A DNA stretch of 64,000 nucleotides from Paraphysomonas bandaiensis (Eukaryota > Chrysophyceae), in contig CBFFRP010000235.1 of assembly GCA_965644295.1 (NCBI GenBank), positions 1 through 64,000 of the forward strand, read 5' to 3'. Shown here piece by piece: positions 36,001 through 46,400 of this stretch; position 1 is the first letter of the stretch; each line of letters opens with the position of its first letter. The translations under genes and the position numbers were made by a program. The notes beneath the pieces were generated by a model, which worked only from the letters and a program-made list of their open reading frames with translations, was not told the DNA's origin and made no database searches.

Positions 36001-36941
36001 ATATTGCTTACCCTCAACAGCGCTTCTGGTATGGTATCCTGTATTGAAGAAGGTCGCCTGATACGCAGGAATCTCCGAAAGAATATTGTATACTCTGCTT
36101 CGCACGTTGTTCCTCAACTATTGGCATGTGCGCTGTGGGTATCGCTCGGGGCTCCTCTGCCACTAGGAATGGTACTCAGTGTTTGCCTTATTGCAATTGT
36201 TGAGGTGTGTGTTCTGTTAATGCTAGAAATGCATAAAGTTATTGCTCTACAACTGCAGTTTTTTCCTTCGACGTCTTTGGCTTTTGAGCGGACAGAAACC
36301 ACAATGAAGCTATCTTCTCACTGCGACCATCTTACCGCTCTTGTATCCTGGAGAGCAGTATTCTACGCAGTTGGACAAGTAGGCACTATTACATCAGGGA
36401 TATGTGTGTTATTATACTTTCATGTAAGCAGAGTGTGATATCTTATTTATTTACTTGTTTTTTCATGTTACGCTTCCAGGTGTTTAATTCGCACGGTGTG
36501 AGTGTCCTAGAAGTACTGTATAATGACAATGAGTTTTTCCCTTCTGAAAAAAGTGTGGACGTGGATGGTGGGGACGTACTTACCTCTTCGGAACAGTGGG
36601 ACGTCTTATATGAGGCCCAGTGTGCGTGGTTTTTGGGCATAGTTCTCTGTCAGGCAGCTCACGTGTTTTCCATCCGCACGACGCTGCTATCTATTATTGA
36701 CAACGGTATTCTCGTTAACATTGCTGTCAGTGTGGGAGCTGTGTCTGCAGTGGCGATTGCCTTAGTGATTGTATTTGTGCCAATACTACAGGCGTATGGA
36801 GGGACTCGTCCACTACCTACGCCTCTTGTGCTTTTGGCAGCTGGGGCTGCCATGGCGTTTGTATGGACATTCACGGAAGCAAGGAAATGTGTACTGAGGT
36901 ATTACCCGACATCTAGAGTGGGTTCTATTCTGACCTGGTAA
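33031..36941 (+). CDS. P2C (Na,K/H,K-ATPase alpha-like) P-type ATPase pseudoenzyme
   Basis: Seven exons (33031-34171, 34304-34712, 34756-35257, 35317-35452, 35505-35886, 35937-36423, 36480-36941) join in frame to 1172 aa. Order and spacing follow Na,K-ATPase alpha: M1-M2 (near 140-190), actuator (VIRGGAKRALKTSMLVPGDLLCLSAGDTLAADCRAVW, near 230), M3-M4, P and N domains, then EEGRLIRRNLRKNIVYSASHVVPQLLA and PLPLGMVLSVCLIAI in M5-M6, and a final TEARKCVLRYYP. Catalytic motifs are gone. The DKTGT site is DTAAL at 433-437. TGDGVND is VGAGVND, with Ala848 for the Asp. TGES is replaced by residues such as DEMEC. The VPEG of M4 is LPSF, and the M6 acidic cation ligands are missing. It therefore cannot cycle through a phosphoenzyme, yet the frame is open throughout, arguing for a kept non-enzymatic role. 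Intron 4 is modelled as GC-AG (G|GCAAGT at 35453); a GT-AG alternative (35457-35513) gives a nearly equal product. Confidence 0.85.
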
Positions 36942-37698
36942 AAAACTTTATCGTTTGTCTATATCTGAATTTACCATTAGTTGTACGAAACTATATACCG
37001 AATGATTATTTCTAATATTTTATTTATATCGCAAAGAATAATGCACGTTTCTACTTAAATTATAACTGGTAAACATAAGAGTGTTTGCGTCTGGAGTTTT
37101 ACATGCCTCATCACATTCACGCCACTATCTGTGTGTTATGTTTTACTATGTTTTTTACACACCAAACGACAATTCAGTTGCAGTGCACCTTTTCGTTGGA
37201 GCCCATGTTGACTAATAAAATTAAATCAATCACACTGGAAAAGTGAAATATAACTCAGACATTCTAAACTATTTTATAACTTTAGGGCTAGCACGTCCGC
37301 AAGTACACCTTCTTTTGACAATTACAAAATTATAACAAATATATTTCGGCAAAGCATTTTGTTTTCTTGTAATATGTTTATTATTGATTACTATTCTATT
37401 TCTCAATATTCGGTTGCTATTCTACATAAAATATAGAATTAGGATACCAAACACGATATATTCCACCACCGGGTAGTTGCTATGGCGAAATGCAGAGCAT
37501 ATCTACAAGAGAAACAGAAAAATAGTATCAAAGCATTGCTTAGGTACTAGTACATTGGTACTGTAACTCAAAAGTAACTCCTCCACCAGTTGTAGGTGGT
37601 TTCACCGTCACGGAAAAGGATACATGTAAGCAATAACAACGAAAACGACTACACAAAAACTTCCTGTAGGTGGAACCCAGTCATAGTGGCTATATTGT
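36942..37698. other. Convergent intergenic region, no gene seen
   Basis: 757 bp between two convergent genes, so it holds both 3' ends. No recognisable feature. Confidence 0.5.
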
Positions 37699-38646
37699 TT
37701 AGCACTGAAACTGCTCCTTCCACTGTGCCAAGAGTTCTAGACTTACAATACTTCCCCCACAAACTACTACTACAACATCCTTTCTATCGCCCAATTCTGA
37801 CTCAATGCGAGATCGGACTTCACTACTTCTTAGAGCAGCCAAGGAAGCACCACATGCAGGCTCGACCAACATACGGTGCTCGTCCGCGAATCGTAATAGC
37901 GCTTCAACAGCATCTCTATCCGACACAACAACAGGTTGAGTTTTAACAGGTGTCCTGAGTGTGGCATCCGTCACGGCCAGAGCACCTAAACTAGTCGCTA
38001 TGCTAGTAATAGCTTCCAGAGCTACAGGGGCACCATTGGCGTGTGCGGCAGCGTAGCTTGCAGCACCTTCTGTCTCACAAGCATATACATTTACATCTGT
38101 CCACCCATGCCTTTCCAGCCCTTTCTGAACGCCGCACAGAAGACCCCCGCCCCCCACACTTAACACAATGGCTCCAGGATGAACCCCACTCTCGGCAAGT
38201 TCGTCTATTATAGTTGAGTGACCTTCCCACAGGAGGGGATGATCATAGGGGGGGATGTAGAACGCCCCACTCTCGTCCTCTACGGCCTGTCGAGCAAGTT
38301 TGTCGGCTGCATTCCAATTGGCACCATGGACAACTACATTCGCCCCTTTAGATTTCAGTTTCGTAACCATCATATCTTTGGTAGTCACAGGCACATATAC
38401 ATCCACAGGTAACCCGACAAACTGTCCCACTGTTGCAACAGAATGACCAGCATTTCCTCCACTTGAACTTATGAGTTTTTCCACGTTGTTAGTTTTCATT
38501 AGTTCAGATATCATATGTGAGATACCCCTATCTTTGAATGAACCTGACGGCTGTAAATTATCTAACTTCAAGTACACATTGCTGATATTTGATCCAGCTA
38601 ACTTTCCTGCTGGAATGAGTGGAGTAATTCGATGAAATCTCGCCAT
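37699..38646 (-). CDS. PLP-dependent L-serine/L-threonine dehydratase
   Basis: An intronless ORF of 315 aa, the size of the SDS/SDSL branch of the type II PLP enzymes. It would deaminate L-serine to pyruvate and/or L-threonine to 2-oxobutanoate. The Schiff-base lysine is K38 in PSGSFKDRG. The substrate-carboxylate loop is SSGGNAGHS near 62-70. The phosphate-binding glycine loop is SVGGGGLLCG. The ring-nitrogen region is VVCGGSIVS near the C-terminus, and VEPACGASLAAL precedes it as in SDS. There is no ACT-type regulatory domain, so allosteric control by isoleucine is unlikely. No transit peptide is obvious, suggesting a cytosolic enzyme. SDS and SDSL differ in substrate preference; this cannot be settled here. 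Confidence 0.93.
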   Translation of the reverse strand: MARFHRITPLIPAGKLAGSNISNVYLKLDNLQPSGSFKDRGISHMISELMKTNNVEKLISSSGGNAGHSVATVGQFVGLPVDVYVPVTTKDMMVTKLKSKGANVVVHGANWNAADKLARQAVEDESGAFYIPPYDHPLLWEGHSTIIDELAESGVHPGAIVLSVGGGGLLCGVQKGLERHGWTDVNVYACETEGAASYAAAHANGAPVALEAITSIATSLGALAVTDATLRTPVKTQPVVVSDRDAVEALLRFADEHRMLVEPACGASLAALRSSEVRSRIESELGDRKDVVVVVCGGSIVSLELLAQWKEQFQC

Positions 38647-39128
38647 AGCTTATCCAAACACACTCAAAGTCAACAATTACTTGTGAGCATAAATAAGAAT
38701 CTCACAGTGAAATATATGCAAGAATGTTTTCTTTGCAAGGCAGTAGGATGCAATGCATGCATGATCTGGTTACATGAAACTGGAAATTGTGCGGCTGAAA
38801 AAGCATCCGTCGTAGATGTAGCCCGTTCGAAAAAGAAACGGATGTGATATATGAGGACTAAGTTTCGGATCTGTTGGACCGTATACGGGCTACACTGAGA
38901 TTATGGAGTGGCTATCATATCAGCATCTTTGTATATTTTTGTTCCAAGATGCCTCTACTATTGAGACAATAATTATGTGTATTCCAGCCGTAGTTGTATA
39001 TCAGTAATATAGAGAATATTTGCTTCAATTTATTCCCGAAAACTAAGATGCTGACTGCTCATATGATAGATGCATATATATACACACCATTAACTGAACT
39101 CCTTCCTCCATATATCACACCCATCATC
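38647..39128. other. Intergenic, divergent starts
   Basis: 482 bp between the dehydratase and the KRE6-like gene. A short plus-strand ORF (38632-38847) has no domain and overlaps the dehydratase start, so it is not called. Confidence 0.4.
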
Positions 39129-41329
39129 ATGTTAAATAAGATAAAATTATATCTTTTATGTTTCTTTTTAATCCTTTTTCATTCATATGCTGGATGGATT
39201 GATCCAGACACTCCTCATAGTGTATATACGACTCATTCCTACTACAATCCTCATCTATATGATCTTATATTTAGTGATGAATTTGAGATGAATCAGCGAA
39301 CATTCTCGGATGGTAATGATCCTAAATGGACAGCAATAAATAAAAATGATTATACAAATGATGCTTTACAGTATTATAATGAACATTTAGTGAAAACTGA
39401 AAATGGTCATCTGGTGATCTCAACTATTAATAAAGACATCACATTCACTGCTAAAGATGATGAGAATGGGGGATATAAGAAAGTAATAAAGAATTATCAA
39501 TCTGGTATGGTACAAGGATGGAATAAATTTTGTTTTACTGGTGGGATTGTGGAAATATCAGCTCGTTTACCGGGGAATGCTTATATTGGAGGCCTTTGGC
39601 CTGCTATGTGGTTAATGGGGAATCTTGCCAGAGCGACTTATGTCCGTTCATCAGATAATATGTGGCCTTGGAGTTTTGATACGTGTGAAAGAGACCTACA
39701 AAAGAAACAAGAGCTCTCCAAATGTAACCGTGTGAACCATTATGGTATGAAAAAGTACAAAGGCCGCGGTGCTCCTGAGATAGATATCTTGGAGGCAATG
39801 CCTGGGAAAGAAAAGTTAAAGAATTCCGCGGTTAATAGGCCGTACTACTCTGCTTCTCTTCAACTTTCTCCGGGCCTAGCAGAAGGGAGACCGGACACTG
39901 GGCGTCGTCCAACGGAACCGTGGTATTCCGATGGATTAGAGTACGGTCGCAACACTTCCCTGAACGTGTATTTCTACGGTACTGTGTTGCAAATAGCTGA
40001 TAGGAAGGATCGAGATTATCAAACTGATGCAGTGTCAGCTAATAGGGGTCTTGAACCTACCCATTTCGATACTTTTCACACGTACCGCTTTGAATGGCAG
40101 GTGGGTGAAGAGGGATATCTGAGGTGGTATTTAGACGGGGAGCTAGTTTTTGGTCTAAATGCAAGCACCCTCAAGTTTTCCGGAGCGGTAATTCCGGAAG
40201 AACCTATGTAAGAGCATGGTCGTAAAATAGAGTACAACTGTAGTGCATAGCTAGTGAACTTTAGCTTCTGTGTATGTCTGTAATCATACATGTTTGGTCA
40301 TATATGTACGTTTTTGACATTCGAGTAATATTCTCCACAGGTATCTTATACTAAATACAGCAATAAGTAAAACGTGGGGGTTCCCACAACCTTGTCCTCC
40401 AGGTTGTAAGTGCACATGCTTCGACTGCAGTCAAACGAAGTGTCAGTGTGCACTTCCACATGATATGTGCAAGAATTTCCCAGCGAGTTTCCTTATAGAC
40501 TACGTGCGAGTTTACCAGACGAAGAGGTGAATAATCATATATATACGTGTGTATCTATTTTCACTAGAATCTAGTGATCCGACTCAGATTGTTGGGTGCT
40601 CCACACAGACACATCCAACCTCCCGATTTATTAAGGTAAGACTTATGGAAACGTGGTGTCATGTCAATCTGTAGAATATATATACGTTTTTCAGCACGTA
40701 TAGATCTGTATCAGCATACCTCATAGTACACCCAGGGGCACAGTGAGAGGTACACTCAGGAAGGGGAAAGTCAACCCCTTCAATCTATAAGGTAGGCTAT
40801 GGATATATCCTTGTATGGTTGATGGTGACGGTACCCGGCGCTTGTTAGACATGGCGGTGGGCGATGCCAACGGTCCTCTGAATGTGGAAGAGATGATGGT
40901 GGGAAATGCGTGAAGGGACGCTGTGAATGCCCAGATAACCTCACAGGACCACATTGCCGGGTATAATATGTGCTAGTTAATGAAATATTACTTTTGAGTG
41001 TACAGAATGTACATGTACTTTTAATGCAAGCGTGTATTTATTGTGTTGTGTAGGCATACCCTGGCTATGATGATATTAACTGGGATCCAGATAATACGGA
41101 CGACTGGCCAATGGAGTTTCGTTCTGTTTACATTCCAACAACGCTAAAGGTCTTTGTGGTCGTAGTTTTGGCTGCACTTGTTGGGGTGGTATATTACAAG
41201 CACCAGTACGATAGGGTGAGGCGTGGGATGTACAATGATATATCAATAGCTACCCCTGTGTCTCCAGACACTGACTCTAATGTCATTTCAAACCCGAGTA
41301 GGACATCTTATCAAGCCCTGGGATCATAG
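39129..41329 (+). CDS. KRE6/SKN1-type GH16 beta-glucan assembly protein with EGF module
   Basis: Six exons (39129-40207, 40341-40526, 40575-40635, 40736-40791, 40849-40960, 41054-41329) join in frame to 589 aa. The start at 39129 gives a typical signal peptide (MLNKIKLYLLCFFLILFHSY). The GH16-like SKN1 domain fills residues 30-430: GGLWPAMWLMGNL, the catalytic-type E-x-D-x-x-E in GAPEIDILEAMPG, and EEPMYLILNTAISKTW. It is interrupted by a Cys-rich insert (PPGCKCTCFDCSQTKCQC) before FLIDYVRVYQ. Next comes VGCSTQTHPTSRFIKGHSERY, then an EGF-like module (C-x5-C...C-x4-C-x-C, ending CPDNLTGPHC), and a membrane span at about 530-550 with a short cytosolic tail. Yeast KRE6 is needed for beta-1,6-glucan; in yeast the anchor is N-terminal, here it is C-terminal. 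A role in beta-glucan assembly in the secretory pathway is inferred. Exon 4 could begin 9 nt earlier. Confidence 0.9.
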
Positions 41330-41848
41330 TGAAGGATTCTGTGCTAATTTTGAATAGTGTTGAATTTTTGTTGAATTTTTGTAGAATATATACATGTATA
41401 ATGAGGAGTGCTACCTATGGTGCTTGGAGTATGGGATGTGTATCGTTATTACGAACTGTTTTGTATAACATTGATGGTATATAAGCTTTTCCAAAATTAG
41501 GACTAAGTCAATCTTGTTAGGCTGTGCGTGTTCATTACTTGATTGGTCCTTCTTGATATGACATTTCTTACATGTGTGATCGGTAGGTTTGTAGTTTGTA
41601 GGCCTCATATATCAGTATAATATGTTCACCCTCAATTCAAATGAGACATAAAGTAATCATACCCTTATATTAAAAGTAACGTGTGATTCAATAGTTCCTC
41701 TACGTTGGAGATGAGATTAAAAAAACAGTATGCACATTTTAACGTGTTTGTTATCATCAACACCGGATATATTAGTAGTGAATGTCTTGTTATAGCAATA
41801 GGAGTTTAAGAGTCAGTGCTTAACTCTGATATCTACAAAATATGAAAT

Positions 41849-42205
41849 CTGCTTGTGCGTCATCGCAAGGACCAATTTGCAACCACTTTCGCTTTATCAT
41901 TCAAAGCAAACGCAGTGAGCAAGCAGAATGTTAATATACCTGACAACTGCTGACTTCAGGATTTTTGAGCCCGGATGCTTGACTTCAGCAGGCAGCCCTA
42001 TACTCCGGTTACCCTTCAGGTGAGCCCAGTCCCGGATGCTTGCTTTCAGCAGGGAGTGTCCCTTGTACCACACAAGCATTTGGCTATGAGTGGACAGAAA
42101 TTTATCTGCTGGCTATATATAATATGCGGCTTACCTTAGTTTCCCAGAGAAATATACCCCATAACTCCACGAAAAGGTGCGAGACGGACTTTGTTGAGGA
42201 AGACT
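41849..42205 (+). repeat. Interspersed repeat family, copy C (diverged)
   Basis: Shares CTGCTTGTGCGTC, CCCGGATGCTTGACTTCAGC, CCTTGTACCACACAAGCATT and the final CCACGAAAAGGTGCGA block with copies A and B. It lacks the first 150 nt and has diverged more, so it is an older insertion. Confidence 0.75.
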
Positions 42206-42444
42206 GACATAAGGGGTGGTTAAACTTTAATAACTGAAAATGAACTTACACGGTAACCAATTAATAAAACTATAATCATCAGCTCTCATCATTCATGAAT
42301 GTTCGCTACAATTTTATTCTCTCAAATCTCAACTACCAATCGATACATCAGATCTTAGATATATAGACACGACCTTATAGAGTCAAAATATTTCAGTTTC
42401 CCTGCAATAATATATCCTGTCTGTCATGTCATAAGTATATGGCA

Positions 42445-42940
42445 AGTCTTATTTTATTAGCAATAGGCGTTAAAAACCTGCACCAACTTAGTAGCTAGAT
42501 GAATGCTAGACAAACTATTCCTCTAACTCTACAGGTAGTTAGACCTCTACCTGTAACTAATCAGTACACACTTTCTTTATCCTACTATTTAACGCTACGG
42601 AAGCTGCTTGTGCGTCGCCGCAAGCACCAAGGTGCGACCACTTCCGCTCTGAGTTCTTAAGGTGAACATCCCGGATACTTGACTTCAGCAGGCAGCCCAA
42701 TACCCCGGTTACCCTTGAGGTGGGCCCATTCCCGGATGCCTGTTTATTCGGCAGGGCCCAAAGACGTCTACACAAGTGACACTTATTGGTGTCCCTTGTA
42801 CCACACAAGCATTCGGCTATGAGTGGGCAGAAGAATATCTGCTGACTATGTTTGCGGCTCACGTTAGTTTCCCAGAGAGAGTCTCCGGTACTTATCCCCT
42901 AGTAGAACACCACGAAAAGGTGCGATTCCGACTTTGTTGA
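42445..42940 (+). repeat. Interspersed repeat family, copy B
   Basis: Nearly identical to copy A over most of its length, from GCAATAGGCGTTAAAAACC to CACCACGAAAAGGTGCG. It carries an additional small inverted repeat (CTACAGGTAG...CTACCTGTAA, 42528-42556). It runs on through GACTTTGTTGAGG, as in copy C, which suggests the full-length right end. High A/B identity implies recent spread. Confidence 0.8.
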
Positions 42941-43477
42941 GGGCTATGTCATATGTCATAAGTTCTTATAATACTGTTCGCCACTACACTGTGCTTTTTT
43001 AAAGTCATATTTCTATATATAACTTTTCTTCCACACTATCAGTCATACACTGCTCTCAGTGTTAATCGTATTATTGGTAACTAAATTATAAATTATATAC
43101 AATAATACATATTGCACGATAAGTAATTCCCAACAATAGAAACAACAACAAAACTCAATTACTTTGACATTGTTGGATGCTAATTGCGTAGCTTTTGGAT
43201 GCAACACTTCTGTTACCACCTGGGAATTCACACACAGATATACGTCTGTACCCATATTGTATAAATGAATAGTACATATTTAATATATATCGCCATTCCT
43301 TGTAATTCTCGACTGCAATAAATGCACAAAAATAATACCACACATTGCAACCATTCGAAAACTAGTAAATAGTATTTATTAGATAAACAAAGCGACTATT
43401 TATTCCACTACGTTTCCGAAAGCAGAACGCAGAATATTGCGACGTCATACAAGAGGCTAATGACTCATGGTAAAATC

Positions 43478-46400
43478 CTACAAGCTTAAGTATCCACGAG
43501 CAACTTTTTTCCACGTCTGTTGCTGTGCGGCCCGATAAGCGTTCCTGCTCATCACCTCATGATTCTCGTCGTTTTTGAGAATGTCAATAATTGCATCAGC
43601 AAGAGCATTCACATCTCTAAATGGTACCATCCTACCAGTGTTATTCCTAAGCATCTCCACAGCATAGGAGTAGGGTGTTGATACGGCGACCGTCCCCACA
43701 CTGAGCGCCATAGCCAGGGTGCCCGATACACTCTGTCCCTCATCCGTGTATGCGTTAACATAAACCCGCGCATTCTTAAGCATCATGTATAGGTCGCTAG
43801 TATGTGCAAAGCTCCTGTTGAAGAATATATTATCTGGAGCTGTCCAGCCAGCTTCCTCTTGGATTGCTTCGTAGTACTCCTCTGTGCCGACACCATTCGG
43901 ATGGGGGCGACCATGTATGAGGTAGACCGCATCAGGTACTTCCTCCAGAATTCTTGGCATGGCCCGTATCACATACTCTATACCCTTCATTTGGTGGAGT
44001 AGCCCATTTGAGAGAATGACTTTCTTGCCAGGATACAGAGTCTGCAGTGGAGTTCCATCGAACCGTTCATATTCTAAATCTGGCCCTCCGTGGGGAATTA
44101 CGGCGACATCCCTCGTGGGGATTGCGTGGTAGACATTCAGACTATGCCTCATTGAGTGAGTCATGACCACTATCTTCCTTGACAAGAAAGTCACTTGCTG
44201 GACCCACGAGTGTATATGCTCCTCAAGATTAACATGAACTGTATGTACTGTAGTAACGACGTTGGGGGCTTTCATTTCCCGCAACATACATATAAGGCTA
44301 TCACCATGCAGCATGCCGTACTCATATTGTACTAAGACAGTGTGATACTTGGCATCATTGATAAATTGTGCAGCTTCAACGTAGCTGATTGAGTCATGTT
44401 CTCTAAAAGTGGATTTGACTTCAGTAGAGTTATACACCGCAACATCTTCATCTTTGTGCTTTACAGCAATCACATCTACACGACTGCCCTGGGGACACAC
44501 TTCTAGTAGAGCATCTCTAAGTGCTTGACTAAAAGTGGCTATCCCACACATTCGCGGTGCCCACGTGGAAATAATTGCAACATTGCACAGCTGAGGATTA
44601 CCATTGAGGTGATATGCTGAGGAATTAGCTAGCATATTACGCTTTTTGTATCCCCGAAGTGCACACGTTTTGAACTTTCCAGAAAGAGACCATGAGATGT
44701 CCAGTTTCGATGCCACGACCTCACCGTGAAAAGGACAGTGTGAAGATGGGGAAAGCTGATCTTGTTGTGCCGGAATAACCTCCGCGTGAATCTTTGCAAC
44801 TCTACACAGAAGTAAATGTGTCAAAAAATGAGTGTTAAGTATGAGAAAATACCTCTCGACATAGTTACGGGCGACAACATCGGGAGAAAACTTTTCCATA
44901 TATAACTGACCACGACGTCCCAACTCCTTTCCAAACTCTCTGCAATCCACACAACTCAGATCACATTAATATCCCAAAATAGATTACCTATTACTATATA
45001 GCATTTGCATCAGCTCCTGCATATGATTCACGTCTACGCTTGCCCACTTGTACCCCGAAAGCCAGTTGTCTACATATTAATGCATCATACATCATTTAAC
45101 AGTGTCGTGGAAATTAACTGCCACCATACCACCAAACGTTGGAACCAACTTTGGAACATCTATGAGCAGTCCACTTTCTTGGGTAACAAACTCTGTCGAT
45201 CCACCCCAATTCGTAGTAATCACAGGCAGTCCCATAATCATTGCTTCGTGCGTTGGAAGACCCCATCCTGAATAGGGTAAGCATATATAACCTTACGCAA
45301 GTATAACGGCACCTTCTGCATGGGTTGGTAACACAAAGGCATCGCATGCCTTATAAAACATGACCAATTGCCAGGATGGAAGGTGCTCAGCAACAATCTC
45401 TATACGAGGGCCACTCTTGCCATCGGATGCATCAGATACTGGTAATCCCCTCCACTTCAAGTGATCATCGATCTCTCTGCGCATATATTACAGCACGCAA
45501 TGGCTTCTCAGTTATTACATACTTTCTAATGAGCGCAATGTTAAAGTTATCTTCTGATATCCCGGTGCCAGTGTGCATATAGGTTCTCAGAACGAGCACC
45601 ACGTTACTGGAATTTAGAAACTCCCGCATGAATCCCTCGACAAGTTCTTTGTATCCTTTTCTTCCTTCCATTTTAAAGACTGAGCAGAAAGCATACGGTC
45701 GTTCTGGGTCATCTCTAGCGTAGCCATCTAGAATCGTTCCTACAAGTTCTAGGTCAACAAATAGATGCCTATTTTCAGCAAGTCACCAGGTAGTGGGAGG
45801 TCGGTAACTGCATCTGGGTCAAAGTAGTATGAGTCCACAGTCTCAGGCATCACCTATTCGCCTACGGTCAGTAACATTTTCATTCTACTAAAAATATAAT
45901 GCCTGAATTTTTTCTGCTTGCACACCAGCATCAATAAAAGCTCCACGTTGCCATTCAGAAGGAACCCAAACCTCGTCAAGATTGTTGCAGTGATTCACCC
46001 AGGGGCGCGGTAAGGAATTCGTCTCATACATATACCGCCCAATCATATAGGACGTATCATGCGGAACCCAACGACCCATTTCTCTATAATCCCGCGCGTA
46101 AAGTACAACACTTCCATCCTCCTGCACATCGCTCGCTGCACAACCGTCGCAACCCTCCTCAGGGTGTAGGAAGCCCTACAGTAACGTAAGCTACATAGTC
46201 TCTTGCACAGTAAAATGTCACCTGGTATGGCTTTGTGAAAGTCTTCAGAGCCGACATCTCTAAAACATCTCTAAAGAACACAGGCATCCCTGCGTGATAC
46301 GATGTTATATTAACACAACTACTATTTACACAATCATCATACCTGATAGGGTATCTGAATGTTCACATACTTTGTACCTACGAATCAGGGTTCGTACATC

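Larger units (their letters stand above)
41330..43477. other. Intergenic with two copies of the interspersed repeat
   Basis: Apart from repeat copies C and B (listed separately) there is only AT-rich sequence. Minus-strand ORFs at 41411-41608 and 43043-43343 have no convincing domain. Confidence 0.5.

Noticed and set aside
33031-36941. Possibility that the P2C-like gene is simply a pseudogene
   Set aside because: No in-frame stop or frameshift over seven exons and conserved structural segments; kept as a pseudoenzyme, though dN/dS is needed.
41411-41608. Minus-strand ORF with CKKCHIKK, recalling the copia GAG-pre-integrase cysteine pair
   Set aside because: Only one short motif fits, with no adjoining retroelement block.
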